The notes under the pieces are model-generated. The model had not been told where the DNA came from. It did no database searches and worked only from the letters and a program-made list of their open reading frames with translations. Source: Exserohilum rostratum (lineage: Eukaryota; Ascomycota; Dothideomycetes; Pleosporales; Pleosporaceae). Taken from it: DNA of 64,000 nucleotides. Of the stretch, positions 13,151-24,696 are shown in pieces (positions within the stretch are counted from its first letter, which is position 1; each line of letters starts with the position of its first letter). The stretch covers positions 186,001 through 250,000 of the forward strand of contig CP111164.1 in the NCBI GenBank assembly GCA_026367775.1. The letters are read 5' to 3'. Both the position numbers and the translations under genes were made by a program.

Positions 13151-13430
13151 TGCGTCTGCTCGCTGTGCAGGGGACGATGGGAGATGGGGCGGTGATGGGG
13201 GGTTGGGGTTGAGATTCGTCGAGCTGCAGCTTGGCCTAGGTGAAGTTGCTTGACGTTCGAAATCTGCTGTCACGGGACTTCCCGGCTTCCACCGCTGGCC
13301 AATGAGCGCTACAGGGACGTCAGCACTGCTCATCCGAGGCATTGTCGTCAACATCTGTTCGCCGTTCCGATATCTCGTCTTGCAACCTTCCACTGCTTCT
13401 GTCCACGCCCGTTCCTCTCTGATCACTGCA
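13151..13430. promoter_or_regulatory. bidirectional promoter, beta-MPP / SDH4
   Basis: These 280 bp separate the start codons of two divergently transcribed nuclear genes for mitochondrial proteins. A CCAAT box lies at 13299-13303. The HAP/CCAAT-binding complex is known to control respiratory genes in fungi, so co-regulation is a reasonable inference, not shown. Confidence 0.55.
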
Positions 13431-14161
13431 ATGGCTTCCATGATGCGTCCCACTCTCTTCAGGCAAGCTTGCGCCCCCACCCAAGCCTCGCAGCGCATGC
13501 TGTCGACGGCCGCCTCCACCATGAACCGCCCGCTCGCCCAGCAACTGCGACCAGCTTTCCAGCGCTCGGCCATTCCCCAGCCCACCCGCGTCGCCGCCTT
13601 CCACGCTACCCAGCGCAAGCAGATCTTGCCCCCGCTTCCCCAGAAGATTGTTGGAACCGCAAACGACCCCGTGCCCGTACCCGAGCCAGACTATGCGCAT
13701 GGAAGCTACCACTGGAGTTTTGAGAGGTATGGCAGCTGAGCTAGATGGGAGTTTTGCGATATGCAAGAGGGGAAATACGTCACACGACAAGGACACCAGC
13801 TGATAGTAGTCTAGGATTGTCTCTGCTGGTCTTGTTCCCTTGACCATTGCTCCCTTCGCCGCTGGATCGCTTAACCCTCTTACCGACTCGATTCTCTGCG
13901 CACTCCTCGTCGTACACTCGCACATTGGTTTTGAGTATGTTGAACCCGTTTCAGCCACACACGCATCATAAGAATAGATGAACTAACATGTGCAGGTCAT
14001 GCATTGTTGACTACTTCCCCAAGAAGCGCGTGCCCCTCGTCCGCAACCTCTCCATGTGGGCTCTTCGTATTGGAACCGTTACTCTCGGAATTGCTCTTTA
14101 CTCGTTCGAGACCAACGATGTTGGTATTACCGAGGCTGTCGCCAGGCTGTGGCACGCATAA
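13431..14161 (+). CDS. SDH4: succinate dehydrogenase membrane anchor subunit (CybS)
   Basis: Three exons (13431-13726, 13815-13934, 13996-14161) give a 193-residue protein. It begins with an Arg-rich, acid-poor mitochondrial presequence. The mature part opens with HGSYHWSFER and has three hydrophobic helices. The family motif H-x10-D-Y is present across the second splice junction (HSHIGFESCIVDY): the His is the expected haem b ligand and the Tyr belongs to the ubiquinone site. The protein anchors SDH1/SDH2 to the inner membrane as complex II. Each junction keeps the frame (FER/IVSAGL and GFE/SCIVDY). It is divergent from the beta-MPP gene. CybS sites near the Q pocket are where SDHI fungicide-resistance changes are known in other fungi; I did not assess alleles. 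Confidence 0.93.
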
Positions 14162-15164
14162 AGTGGGGTTGGGGACTTGTACATCAAAATACACGGGCTG
14201 TATAGCGTTTCTTGCTTAGAAAATAAGTACATGAAGTTGCATGATTTCTATCTGGGTTTGTGAATTTTCATGTATCTGATGCTAGAACCTTTTCTATTAC
14301 TATGTTCTTTCAACTGCTGCCAGTGCCCCAATACCCCTCACTATGAATGGCGCCAGTGCACAGCACGAACCTATCAAATCCATTCCCAATCTCTCTAGCA
14401 CCGTATATTCCTACAGGTACCAAGTATCATCATAGGAAAAGATGTCTTTCTCTTTTCTGAGTGGAAGTTGTGAGGACTACATCCGCTTGGCTTATGAACC
14501 CCCTTCACCCCCTTCCTGATAACGTCATCAATCCCGCGCTTGTTCTCCAAATGTCATTCTGTGATACAGATTCTTAAAAACAACAGCTTGGTTACACCGG
14601 GCCAAATAGCGTGGTTCCAATATAAAACCTTTACACTGGAATTATGTTGGGACTTGCGTTTATACGTCTGATATAACGTGATATGCAAACATGTCACTCA
14701 GTCATCATTAGTATACACATCATCATTCTCACATAACTCACTTTTCTGGGTATCTGCGACATGTTGAAAAGAAGGGAATAGTCTTTAATTACAATTCTTT
14801 CGAGGGGACATGTTTCTAACGGCAACACCAGGAGTAACTATACTGCCTAGGCGTGCCAAGAACCGGGTTGATATCATCATCTGAGTCTTGGACCGACGGA
14901 ATCATGAGTACTGACGAACGTACAAGAGGTGACTGTATATGACGCATGTTGGTGGGGTTGGGATGACAATGGAAAATGGTTTGGGCGCATGAAGTGTAGA
15001 GGTGTTAAGAATTTGGAGTCTAATAAAGCGCACCCGGCCTGAAGCACCCTAGGATATACCCTTCATGCGACTAGAAAACGATGACCAAGGCATCATTGAT
15101 TGTTACCAAGATACACCGTGCCATTAATCCCGGTCATTTTTGCGTCTGATATATTTTTTCGACT
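14162..15164. other. convergent intergenic region
   Basis: This 1-kb spacer lies between the 3' ends of SDH4 and the 14-3-3 gene. It has ordinary composition with A/T-rich stretches and no open frame with recognisable content. It presumably holds both 3' UTRs. Confidence 0.5.
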
Positions 15165-16170
15165 TTATGCCTTGGCCTCGGCGGGAGCCTCGCTGCTCTC
15201 AGCCTTGGGCGCATCGGTGGCAGGCTCGGCGGCGGGTGCGTCACCAGAGGGCTCGGCCTCGGAAGATGTCCAGAGGGTCTAAAAAGAATTAGCACTTGTA
15301 CTGCCATGAAGGCGCCCGCAGAAAACTTACCAGGTTGTCCCTGAGGAGCTGCATGATGAGGGTGGAGTCCTTGTAGCTCTCCTCAGACAGGGTGTCGAGC
15401 TCTGTGTTCCTGTTAGCTTTGCCTGTCAAATCCTGCATCTTGCACATACCAGCAATGGCATCGTCGAAAGCCTGCTTGGCCAATTGGCAAGCCTGGTCGG
15501 GCGAGTTGAGGATCTCGTAGTAGAAAACGGAGAAGTTCAGGGCAAGTCCGAGGCGGATGGGGTGGGTGGGAGCGAGGCTGGAGGCAGCGACCTCGGTGGC
15601 GGCCTTGTAGGCCTCAAGAGACTTGTCGGCAGAGGTCTTGCGCTTGTCGCCAACGGCAAACTCGGCGAGGTAGCGGTGGTAGTCACCCTTCCTGTATGAG
15701 GACACAATGGTCAGCAAGTGCCCAGAAGTGGCCCATGTTCGGTGTCTTACATCTTGTGGTAGAAGACCTTGGACTCGCCGCTCTCAGCAGAGGGGATCAA
15801 GTGTCCGTCAAGGCACTCAAGAATGTCCTCGCAGATCTTGGCCAGCTCAGCCTCGATCTTCTGGCGGTACTCCTTGATAAGGTTGACCTGGGCCTCGTTG
15901 CCCTTGGACTCCTCCTTCTGCTCGATCGAGGTGACGATTCTCCAGGACGCGCGGCGAGCACCGATGACGTTCTTGTAAGCAACGGAAAGGAGATTTCGCT
16001 CCTCGACGGAGAGTTCCTGGTCCGCAGAGGCAACGGCCTTCATGTTCTCGACCATCTCTGCGCCGGCGGATTAGCTTGTGAAGTCGCGGCTCCGTGCAGG
16101 TGCGCTTACCCTCATAACGCTCGGCCTGCTCGGCCAGCTTGGCCAGGTACACGGAGTCTTCGTAACCCAT
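15165..16170 (-). CDS. BMH1: 14-3-3 protein
   Basis: This multi-exon gene encodes a 14-3-3 phosphoserine/threonine-binding adaptor, a cytosolic dimer that regulates kinases, trafficking and the cell cycle. The protein starts MGYEDSVYLAKLAEQAERYE and contains the diagnostic stretch RNLLSVAYKNVIGARRASWR. It also carries YYEILNSPDQACQLAKQAFDDAI and ends the core with DSTLIMQLLRDNLTLW. The tail is Ala/Glu/Pro-rich, as in fungal members. Residues that line the phosphopeptide groove (the K in SVAYKNV and the RR in ARRASWR) are visible. Start 16170 is the only ATG giving the conserved N-terminus. Introns lie near 16055-16105, 15700-15750, 15400-15450 and 15285-15330, each with GT..AG ends. Confidence 0.95.
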
Positions 16171-17655
16171 TGTGATTTGTAGTCTAAATGCATGACTGTC
16201 AGCTAACGTGGACTGGACTAGAGCGCAGAAACAGCGCAATCAGACGCCATCGTAATTGTTGAGCGGCAAGCCCCTCAGTGTGCGCTACTGCCGTGATAAA
16301 AGACACCGCCTTGATGCCGCCGCTGTTTGCTGCTCTCTGCTTGTCGTGGTGAGGGCGCGGAAAAGGCGGGCGGTGGAGCTATGGCAATTGCTTGCGTAGC
16401 CTCTGCACCTAACGGCGGTGGGCGCAAAGAGGGGCGGCTCAAGCTGTCACTCACGGCTCTCCGAGAAGAGCGCCGAGACACCGCCGCCGCGACGATAACG
16501 ATGGCGAGAGCGAGAGAGCGGGAAGGCTGGGTGACTGCGTACAGATGGCAGGCACGGCGGGTGTCGTTGTTGTTGTCGTTGGGGCGGCAAAGGGCGCAAA
16601 TTGCAGCTGTCGACGGGTCTGGGGGGCAGTGACGAAATGCGGTGACTGACTTACGAAGAGAGAAAAGTTGGTATAGAGGGGGTGGGTGGTTGGAGTAGGT
16701 GGTGGGTAAGGCGACGATGGACTGCGGACAAGAAAACGGTGTGCAGGAGTCGTAGTCAAAGGCGACTTTGGGTTGAGTTATCAGAGGAGGGGACTTTGGA
16801 GGCAGAGAGAACCCGACTCGTCTTGGCGTCGATCACGCCTGCCTGTCCTTGGTCGTTTCACACGGCCCAGAACAGGCGCGACCTTTGCCTCTTGACAGGC
16901 GAACAGCGCCCGTCACCGCCAGAGGGGCTATGGCCTAGCTTCTTCCTGTAATCATTCTGTCCGCGCCCCCGAGGGCGGCCTTGCCTCTGCACGGCTGTGC
17001 GCTGCCTGTTCACACTGCACTTGTGAGGCGGACACGGCTGCCCCACAGGACACGCCCTCGATGACAGGCACAAGGCCCTCCCTCGCCGCTACAGTGAGCA
17101 TTGGGCATTCCCCTCGACGCATGCATTGGCTCTGGCCGCCCTCTGAACACCGGGACTGCCGTGCCCCGGCCATGGTCCAGCACTGGCTGCATATGTATGT
17201 AGACGGGTGGCTTCACGACCGCCTTGGGACGACGCGGAGACGTTACTGTAGTTGCGGGACAGGTTGCCATATGCACTTTTGCCCTCGATCGCCATGTTGT
17301 TTGGCCAAGTGCCGTTTTATTGGCTGAAGGCTGCAGTACATGTACTTCACCAGACGAAAGCTGCCCTGATATGCCTGTCTACATGGAATAGCAGAAACTA
17401 GACATGTTCATGCACCAGACGTTAGTAGCCCGTACCCCATTCCTGCTCACTCAGGGTCCAAAGGGGGGTCGCTGGCCTGAGCCATCACCAAGACGGCATC
17501 ACGTGGTTTCCATTGGCCGATGACGCACATGTCCAAGCTCCCAGGCGCCAATTGCAATCACTCCACCTCAACACAGCTGTCCCATCAATTGCAGCAACAC
17601 TCGCTAAAGACACTTCCACCTTCCAATCCCCCCCGTCTTCAATCAATCAAACACA
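16171..17655. other. divergent promoter region, 14-3-3 / ATPase inhibitor
   Basis: About 1.5 kb separate the start codons of two divergent genes. A CCAAT box is seen at 17548-17552 and inverted ones (ATTGG) near 17304 and 17512, close to the ATPase-inhibitor gene. The open frames in the GC-rich middle overlap on both strands and show no recognisable domain. The region is long enough to hold long 5' UTRs or separate promoters. Confidence 0.45.
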
Positions 17656-18181
17656 ATGCTTCGCACTTCCATCATCAAGAGCGCGCGCTCCTTCGCCGCA
17701 CCCCGCTACTTCTCCGCCTCTGCTCTGCGCCTGACTGAGGGAGCTACCGGCTCTGGCACGTCAAGACCCACCGGCATGGCTGGCGGGTAAGCAATTCCCA
17801 TTGTGCATTGACAGAGCTTGGAACTTTTGCTGACTGCATTCTTAGTGACGCTTTCACCAAGCGCGAAGCTGCCGCCGAGGAGCTCTACATTCGTCAAGAA
17901 GAGAAGGCCAAGTACGTACATCCTGGTGCCCCCAACAACACCAGTCACAACCCATACATCGATGGAATATCCTCAAGATTCTAGGGCATGCTGCTGACGG
18001 TATATAGGCTTCTGGGCATCAAGGAGAAGCTCCGACAACAAAAGAAGCACATGGACGAACTTGAGAAGCACATGTTAGTAATCATTAGTATCTGTTGGCT
18101 AAAGCGCATTCAGACTGACTGCAATACAGCGACGATGTGATCAAGGAGTCCGAGGCTTCCGGCCAGGGTGAGCAGAAGTAA
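17656..18181 (+). CDS. INH1: mitochondrial F1F0-ATPase inhibitor
   Basis: Four small exons (17656-17786, 17846-17911, 18008-18073, 18130-18181) encode a 104-residue IATP-family protein. The first exon is an Arg/Ser/Ala-rich presequence (MLRTSIIKSARSFAAPRY). The second begins with the conserved inhibitory segment DAFTKREAAAEELYIRQEE, followed by a long basic and acidic helix (KLRQQKKHMDELEKH) that would form the coiled-coil dimer. The protein blocks ATP hydrolysis by mitochondrial ATP synthase when matrix pH falls. All three junctions keep the frame. Length is typical of fungal IF1 homologues. Confidence 0.93.
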
Positions 18182-19788
18182 ACGCATGCCCAGTGCTGCC
18201 AGAGGACATCCCACATGGGCAACCCATGCCTTTTAATGAATAAAAAAAAATCAACTCAGTCACGTTCTTCGGCCTCCCGCTTCACTCTCAGACTTTCTAT
18301 ATTTGAACTCGCTGATCGATGCTACTATCCGTTTTTGATTCTCACCCCTCATTGTGGCTGGAAACCGGCCCAGCACGTGTCTGTACAAGCTGGGATGTTT
18401 CTTGGCATACGCATACGACAAAAAAGTAGGGCTGAAGGACGCGTAAGGTGGACCTGGACTAGCCCACTATCTTTACAACATTATCTGCTCGTATCGGTCA
18501 AACTTAATCTCACCAGGACTGCAATTTGCGCTCTGCGGTTAGGCGGTGTCAGTGTCAGAATGCTGCTAAAGTTTGGTGGCTGGTTGACGTGCGCCACTCA
18601 CGAAAGGAGACAGGTGAAACACGCTGCAAAAGGCCGGCAATGCAAAGACCCCGAGATCCGCCCCATGGATCAAGCAGATCTCTCCAAGGCCCTGCTCGAT
18701 CGCTACCCAAAATTTCCTTCTTTGTTGTACTGAACATTGACCACGGCGCATCTTCGTACCTTGGCTAAATCTTCAAATTTTCGACTGTAGCAATGGATGC
18801 TGTACTTGCGCGAGCTTTCATCACGAGTTCAACAGATAGGCGGCGCAAAAGCAGAATATACACACATGCCATTGCACATTCCTATGACGCCACACAATGT
18901 CTCAGTCCAAGTCATGTTCGTCCCTGCTCTCCTGAAGTTTTGACGACTGCAAATTTAGAACGCCTTGGAAGCCGAGTCGTCCGCACCTTCGTCATTGTCA
19001 GCCCATCTCGAACGCCTCCCGTATCAACATTCACAGGAGTTTTGCTTTTGAGTGGAAAAACAGGTACCGAAATTGACAAGGGTGTGTACAACAGGGACCT
19101 CCATACCATACAGAAACGTCCACGTTATGACCAATGTCAGGGCAGCCACACAGTGGGCTACGAGTACCCTGGTTCGCGCTATGAGCACAAGCATTCCTGT
19201 CTCGGGCAGATAGTCATTGCCGACATTCTGCGCCCTAATTCGCCAGCCTCGATCGACCTTACACCTGCCTCGGTCATCTTAGTTATCTCCCCCACGCTCA
19301 CGTGCTAAGCAAGGTAATGCATGCTTTGTTTACAAGACTATCCATGTTATGGCAATACTCCTCTTCACTCGTCCCGTTTCCGAGTTCGGTGAAAACGTCA
19401 TATCTATCATGGCCTGGAGGTCGATGCGAAGACCCTGGAGCGGATGCGCCATCCGTTGCTCTCATCAACGAATGAGACCATACTGAGGGGCCGAGTACAC
19501 GTCAGGAAAGCCATGAGAGATGATGCTGAGCTACATGAGGACGCATTAGATGGACCGGAGGCTTATTCAGGAGCTTAATCATCTCCGTGGTCACAACCAT
19601 AAAGGATCGTCGGTGTTCCCTTTGATTGAACAGCAGATACATGATCGACGGCTTTGACTGTTACCAAACATTCGACACTCGCCGATTCTCAAGCATATTT
19701 CGTCCTTGATCAAGTCTCTTTGCTTTTTACCTACCAAATTTGTACATCTCCAAGCCCCAGCCACATCTACCGTTAGGCTTATACCTTC
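18182..19788. other. intergenic region, no supported gene
   Basis: This 1.6-kb spacer lies between INH1 and the aquaporin gene. It contains two plus-strand open frames of about 170 codons (18215-18733 and 18793-19308). Neither has a recognisable domain or a clear start context, so I do not call them. The end near 19600-19788 is the presumed aquaporin promoter and 5' UTR. Confidence 0.45.
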
Positions 19789-21575
19789 ATGTCGCAATTA
19801 AACAGCCCCTTGGCCCAGAATTATGGTCAGAATGTTTCTGATGGACCAATAATGGAGTCTCCTGGGCCACTGCCTACGCGGGGATCCAGTGAATCTAGGC
19901 AAGAGCTTCTACGCTCAGCTCCCCAATCTCATCCAGCACCTTTTGATTTCCATTTTGAATCCGAGACACCAGTTGTTCCTCCGAATCAAGTTCGGAGCTC
20001 CACCAGTACACCTATGCGTCCTCGAAGGACATCCCAGAGTACGCCTTTTACTCCCTCGGTCCATCCAACACCCTCTATAGAAGAGGGCCCGGAAGGCCAG
20101 GACCCTCGAGTGCCTCACCTTTATCAAAATCGCAACAACAGACGGCAATCACGCCCTCCTGCTTCATACAACAATTTTGCAGAGCGGAACTCACGCTATG
20201 GCCCGATACATAGGTCCAGTGGGGATCCGCATGCGTACCCGGCTTATGCAGACACGCCGGCGAAGCCAAACTACGAGATGTACTATCCATACTACCAAGA
20301 TCAGTATGCTCGATACCCTGCCATGTGGAGTCCAGGTGGTGGTAGAGGGTACCCACCCTATCCGCCCTACCCGGCTGTTGATCCAAAGCCTGAGAATATC
20401 ATCAGATTGCCATGGATGATCTGGATGGGAAGTAACGCCAAGAACCGTAAGTTGACTCTTTTTGCCTACAAACAGATATCATTTCTTGTCTAACAATGCA
20501 TCGCAACAGACTTTGTGGCCTTTGTTGGCGAGTTTGTGGGAACTACCATGTTTCTCTTCTTCGCCTTTTCCGGCACCCAAGTCGCCAACATTCGGTCTGC
20601 TGCTGCACCGCAGTCCAACACCACGACCAACGAGGCCGCTGGTTTCTCCCCTATTGTGCTTCTGTACATTGCTCTCGTGTTTGCCTTTTCTCTCATGGTT
20701 AACGTGTGGGTCTTCTTCCGTATTTCGGGTGGACTGTTCAACCCCGCCGTTACGTTCGCCATGCTGCTCTGCCGCGCCCTAAGTCCTATTAGAGCATTCC
20801 TGCTACTAGCAGCGCAGATCAGCGGAAGCATCTTTGCCAGTTTCCTAGTCAAAGTGCTATTCCCGACTAGTTTCAACGTGCGGACGACGCTAGGTGAGGG
20901 AACGAGCTTGGCTCAGGGAGTGATGATTGAAGCTGTGTTGACGGCTGAACTTGTCTTTACTATCTTCATGTTGGCAAAGGAGAAACACAAGGGTATGTTT
21001 CATGTACACCACTTCCGTCTACCTAATACTAACATCCCCTCCTAGCAACCTTTATTGCACCCGTAGGCATCGGCCTCGCGCTCTTCATCGGCGAACTCGT
21101 AGGCGTCTACTACACCGGCGGCTCGCTCAATCCCGCACGTTCCTTCGGACCCTGCGTCATAACCGGTGTCTTTGATCACGACCACTGGATATACTGGATT
21201 GGTCCCGGTGTCGGTGCTATCCTCGCCGTCATCTTCTACCAATTCATCAAGATCCTTGAGTACGAAGTCGCGAACCCGGGCCAAGACGACGACGGCTCGG
21301 ACCACCATACCGAAGCGAAAGAAGAGTTTGAGAAGAGAGAAGGAAGCCAGGACGTTGAAATGGGATACGGGGCTACGCCTACGGCCACCCCGGTGCCTGT
21401 GCCCGGTCAGGGTCCTGTGCCCCCTCCGCCTTCGGTTACCATGCCACCGCTTAGTTTGGGCAGTGGGGCGACAGGACCCCCAAGCGTGATAAGCGGTGGA
21501 GTAGCTAGACATGCCAGTAAGAGGAGTGTTGAGGGTCAGGGATTTGGTGGAAGGGGTGAACAAAGCCTAACTTGA
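19789..21575 (+). CDS. aquaporin (MIP family) with long N-terminal extension
   Basis: Three exons (19789-20446, 20510-20992, 21046-21575) give a 556-residue major intrinsic protein. The first 219 residues, nearly all of exon 1, are a Pro/Ser/Tyr-rich cytosolic tail with a YYPYYQDQYARYP-like tract. The channel then begins (FVAFVGEFVGTTMFLFFAF). Both pore motifs are intact: GGLFNPAVTF and GGSLNPARSFGP. The second is of the orthodox water-channel form rather than the GlpF form, so water transport is likelier than glycerol. A C-terminal tail of about 110 residues is rich in Pro, Gly and acidic residues. Typical aquaporins are 250-300 residues, so both tails are extra and may regulate gating or trafficking. 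Location is a membrane, probably plasma membrane; substrate is inferred. Confidence 0.9.
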
Positions 21576-23366
21576 GTTTGGCGATCATGTTCGTCAAGGT
21601 CGTTCTATCGCTGACATGGATATAATGATGGAACGCACAACGATATAATGCCGACGTTTCGAAAGACGGACTTTTGCGACGACACAAAATACGCAATGAG
21701 GGTTATGAGACGATAGTAATGAACAATGTATGACACGATAAATGGAGAAAAGAAAAGAAAAACAGCGGACAAGCCAATGTAGATGATAGATAGCCTCGCA
21801 AATTAAAACCCACACATTCCTTCTATATCATGGAAAAGGCCCATAATGCGTTCCCATGTAGCACTTCAAACACGCAATATTAAACAACACTGGAAACGTT
21901 CATCAACCTTTCTTTTTGCTTCTTCAGTTTCAACAACACCAAACGTTATAGATTTTACACAGCCACCCATAATCATAATCTTACAAACGAAACTCTTGCA
22001 TTATTTTTTCCGTTTGTTTCCTCACCCCTTCACTGTCCTCTCACACACATTCCGTCATCAAGCTGTGACGTAGCAAAGCATATGCCGGTCAAAGCGAAGC
22101 CGAGAAAAGGAAAAAAAAGAAGGGCGCACCTACACGACCCCCATACACGCAGCTATATGCACGTGCGGAACACCCGACAATCGCAACACACGGCGCCCTT
22201 AACAGGCCAGCAATTAAGGTCAAGGTTTGTATACCCCATCCCCCGCCCACACACACCTCCTTTCCTCTCCCCACACCACACCATAACCACACCATCATCT
22301 GACTTTCATCCTCACACCTCAACAAAAATTAAAACTTGAAAAAAACCCGTACGATTCAAGATGAGATATTAAGATTATTAAGGAAGAGTTCTATATGATA
22401 TCTATATCTATAACAATAACAACAACATTGGCATAGCTAGCTAACTAAGATAAGCTAAGCTAAGCTGAAATGAGAAAGAGAGAAAGAGAAAGCCAGTGGG
22501 GAGACCACAAGTTTGAAACAATGAAAAAGCCCCTTCCCCTCATTCCGCAGCCAGCCGGGGTGAGGGTGGTTGGCCCCCCCTTCCCTCAATACATTGGAAA
22601 TTTATGCATTGGTTAATTGCCGAGGTGGAGGAGTATACGTGTGAAATTAAGGGCGGAGGGAGCAGGAGGGGAGGGGAATGGGGGGCGGATATGACGACAT
22701 TTGTGAAAGGGCAGGTTTAGGCGTGATGTGTGATGTGTGGTGTTTTGCTTTTGGGGGAAGAAGCAAAAGATGGTGGTCGTGATGATGATGAGGCTGCTGA
22801 TAATGCAAGTGTGGAATGTCGCAGCTGATGCTTTGCAGGATGCAGCCGTAATGTGCAGTCTGCATATGCAGAAAGGTGGATATGTGTAAAAGCATGCGTG
22901 AGATCGGACAACGCATATGTATAGGTGTGTGTGCGTGATGTAGAGAGAGAAAAGACCAGCTACTATATTGTTGCCTCCGATCGAAAAAATATGCCATATA
23001 TGCTATTTTGGTACAATGGATGATGATGATGATGGTGATGATGGTGATGATGACGGAATGGTGAGAATGTAAATGCGAATGTCCCCCAAAATGCCCAAAA
23101 TAAAACATAACGAGAACGCTTCAATGCAATAGAGCAAGAAAGGGAAGGGGAGTTTTACTCTCAATCAACTACTCCAATATCAACCACAACAAGGAGACAG
23201 CAAATATTACAAGGCTCACACCACATCCAGCGGAAATACACTACTATTCTTTTCCTTACTGGTCTGTTTTTAATGTTCGTACAGAGGAAGTGTGTGTGTG
23301 AATGCCTAGGAAGAGAGGGAGGAAGGTAGATGTGATGTTTCTTTTTTCTTTTTTTTGCTTTCATAC
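21576..23366. other. convergent intergenic region with simple repeats
   Basis: The spacer lies between the 3' ends of the aquaporin gene and the two-helix membrane-protein gene. It contains a GAT/GGT-rich microsatellite around 23018-23056, a TAAGC-type repeat near 22448-22467, and C-rich tracts. I see no supported gene in it. Confidence 0.5.
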
Positions 23367-24696
23367 TCATGGCCTGGAGTTTGTCCCGATAGGTAACTCG
23401 CCGCTTCTGATTTCACTCATGGCGTAGCCCGGCCGCCATGCAGGATGTATTTCACTATATCCTGTGTGGCTATCACGGCTCACAGTCGAGGTCACAGTCG
23501 AGCGGGGGGCAGCTTCGACTATGTAGCTGACGCCGTCTTCGGAGACGTACGACGGTGGTCGGGGACCCTCTGGGGCAGATGGCTCGGGTGATGCATCTCT
23601 TGGTTCGGGGCTGTTGCGAGAACGCCTTCCACGTGATGTGCGGGCATTGGCTTGATCTACGCGTTGCCAGTGAAGAAGGTTTGGATCAGCGCGGACACTG
23701 CTGCGCCAGAGTCCATAGGCCGGTGGCGGAGGCGGTGGCATGTGTTTTTCTGGGTCATCCACATTCTCGCTTACTAAAGCTTCTTCGTTTTCTACTGCGG
23801 CTTCCTCGTCGCGCTGCAGGTGGACACGGATGGGGATAATAGGCTGAAAGCCTTCGGCACCAGACATGTTGGGCACGAAGCGCTGCTGTTCTTCGCTCGG
23901 GGGGTTGAGCATAAGCATACAAAGGCGGATGAGCGAATGGCAGAAGAAGATGGTAATGGTGAGCAACACCATAATGAAGAGAATATGGATTTCTTGGCCA
24001 AGATTCCTGTCAGTCAGGGCGAACGCGAGGTCTGTGGTATCACATTAGAATTTGTCATTCACCAAACATGGCTGTTGTAGACTTACAAATAGAGAGAATG
24101 GCGATCAAAAAGGTTCCAGAAATTACACAAGCGACCATCTTGCCTCGCGCAGCGGATCCTTTGACATAGATCTGGGAAGTGCCTCGCTCGTCTCTTCTGC
24201 GGACCCATTGTTCGCGGCGGTCGGCATCGCGAGGGGTTCTTCGGTGCCTGCGCCGCCTACGCCGCCTTCCATTAACCTCGTCTGCGAGTTCCCGGGTTTC
24301 GGGATCTGCTGAATTACTTGAGCCAGGTGGTAATTGCACATCGGCTGGATGGCGCGAGTACAATGTTGTTGGCTCTTCCGGGTCCTGAGATGGCGTAATG
24401 GCACCAATGTACGAGCCTGCCGAGTGGTGTGCTTGGGGAGGAGAAAGAGGTAGTGCCGCATTACCAGCATCGCGCGGCGCATCACCGGAGACGCTTGGCG
24501 TATTTGGGTCCGGCGATTGCTGGCGGCTCCAGAATCCTCGAAATGGTATTTTGGGAGTGGCAGTATAGTTGGTGAGAGCCGGGGATTGTGAGTAGACGGA
24601 TGATCCATTGACTGCTGTCCGTGTCGCTGGGGAAGCCTCGACATCCTGGTGCTGGCCTGGCCGTGGGGACCAAGAAAAGAGTGGTGAGCCAAACAT
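23367..24696 (-). CDS. conserved fungal two-helix membrane protein, unknown function
   Basis: Two exons (24087-24696, 23367-24031) encode 424 residues. The first 190 are Ser/Pro-rich and disordered, with a very basic cluster (GRRRRRRRHRRTPRD) before the first membrane segment. A hydrophobic helix (MVACVISGTFLIAILSI) runs across the splice junction. A short loop (ALTDRNLGQEIH) and a second helix (ILFIMVLLTITIFFCHSLIRL) follow. The remainder is a long acidic, Pro-rich tail. The FFCHSLIRLCML segment looks like one conserved among filamentous ascomycetes, but I cannot assign a function. The Arg cluster suggests a positive-inside arrangement with both tails cytoplasmic. Confidence 0.8.

Noticed and set aside
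15696..16175. A 159-codon plus-strand open frame
   Set aside because: It is antisense to the 14-3-3 gene.
18215..19308. Two plus-strand open frames of about 170 codons
   Set aside because: No recognisable domain, no obvious intron structure and mixed composition; possible but not supportable.
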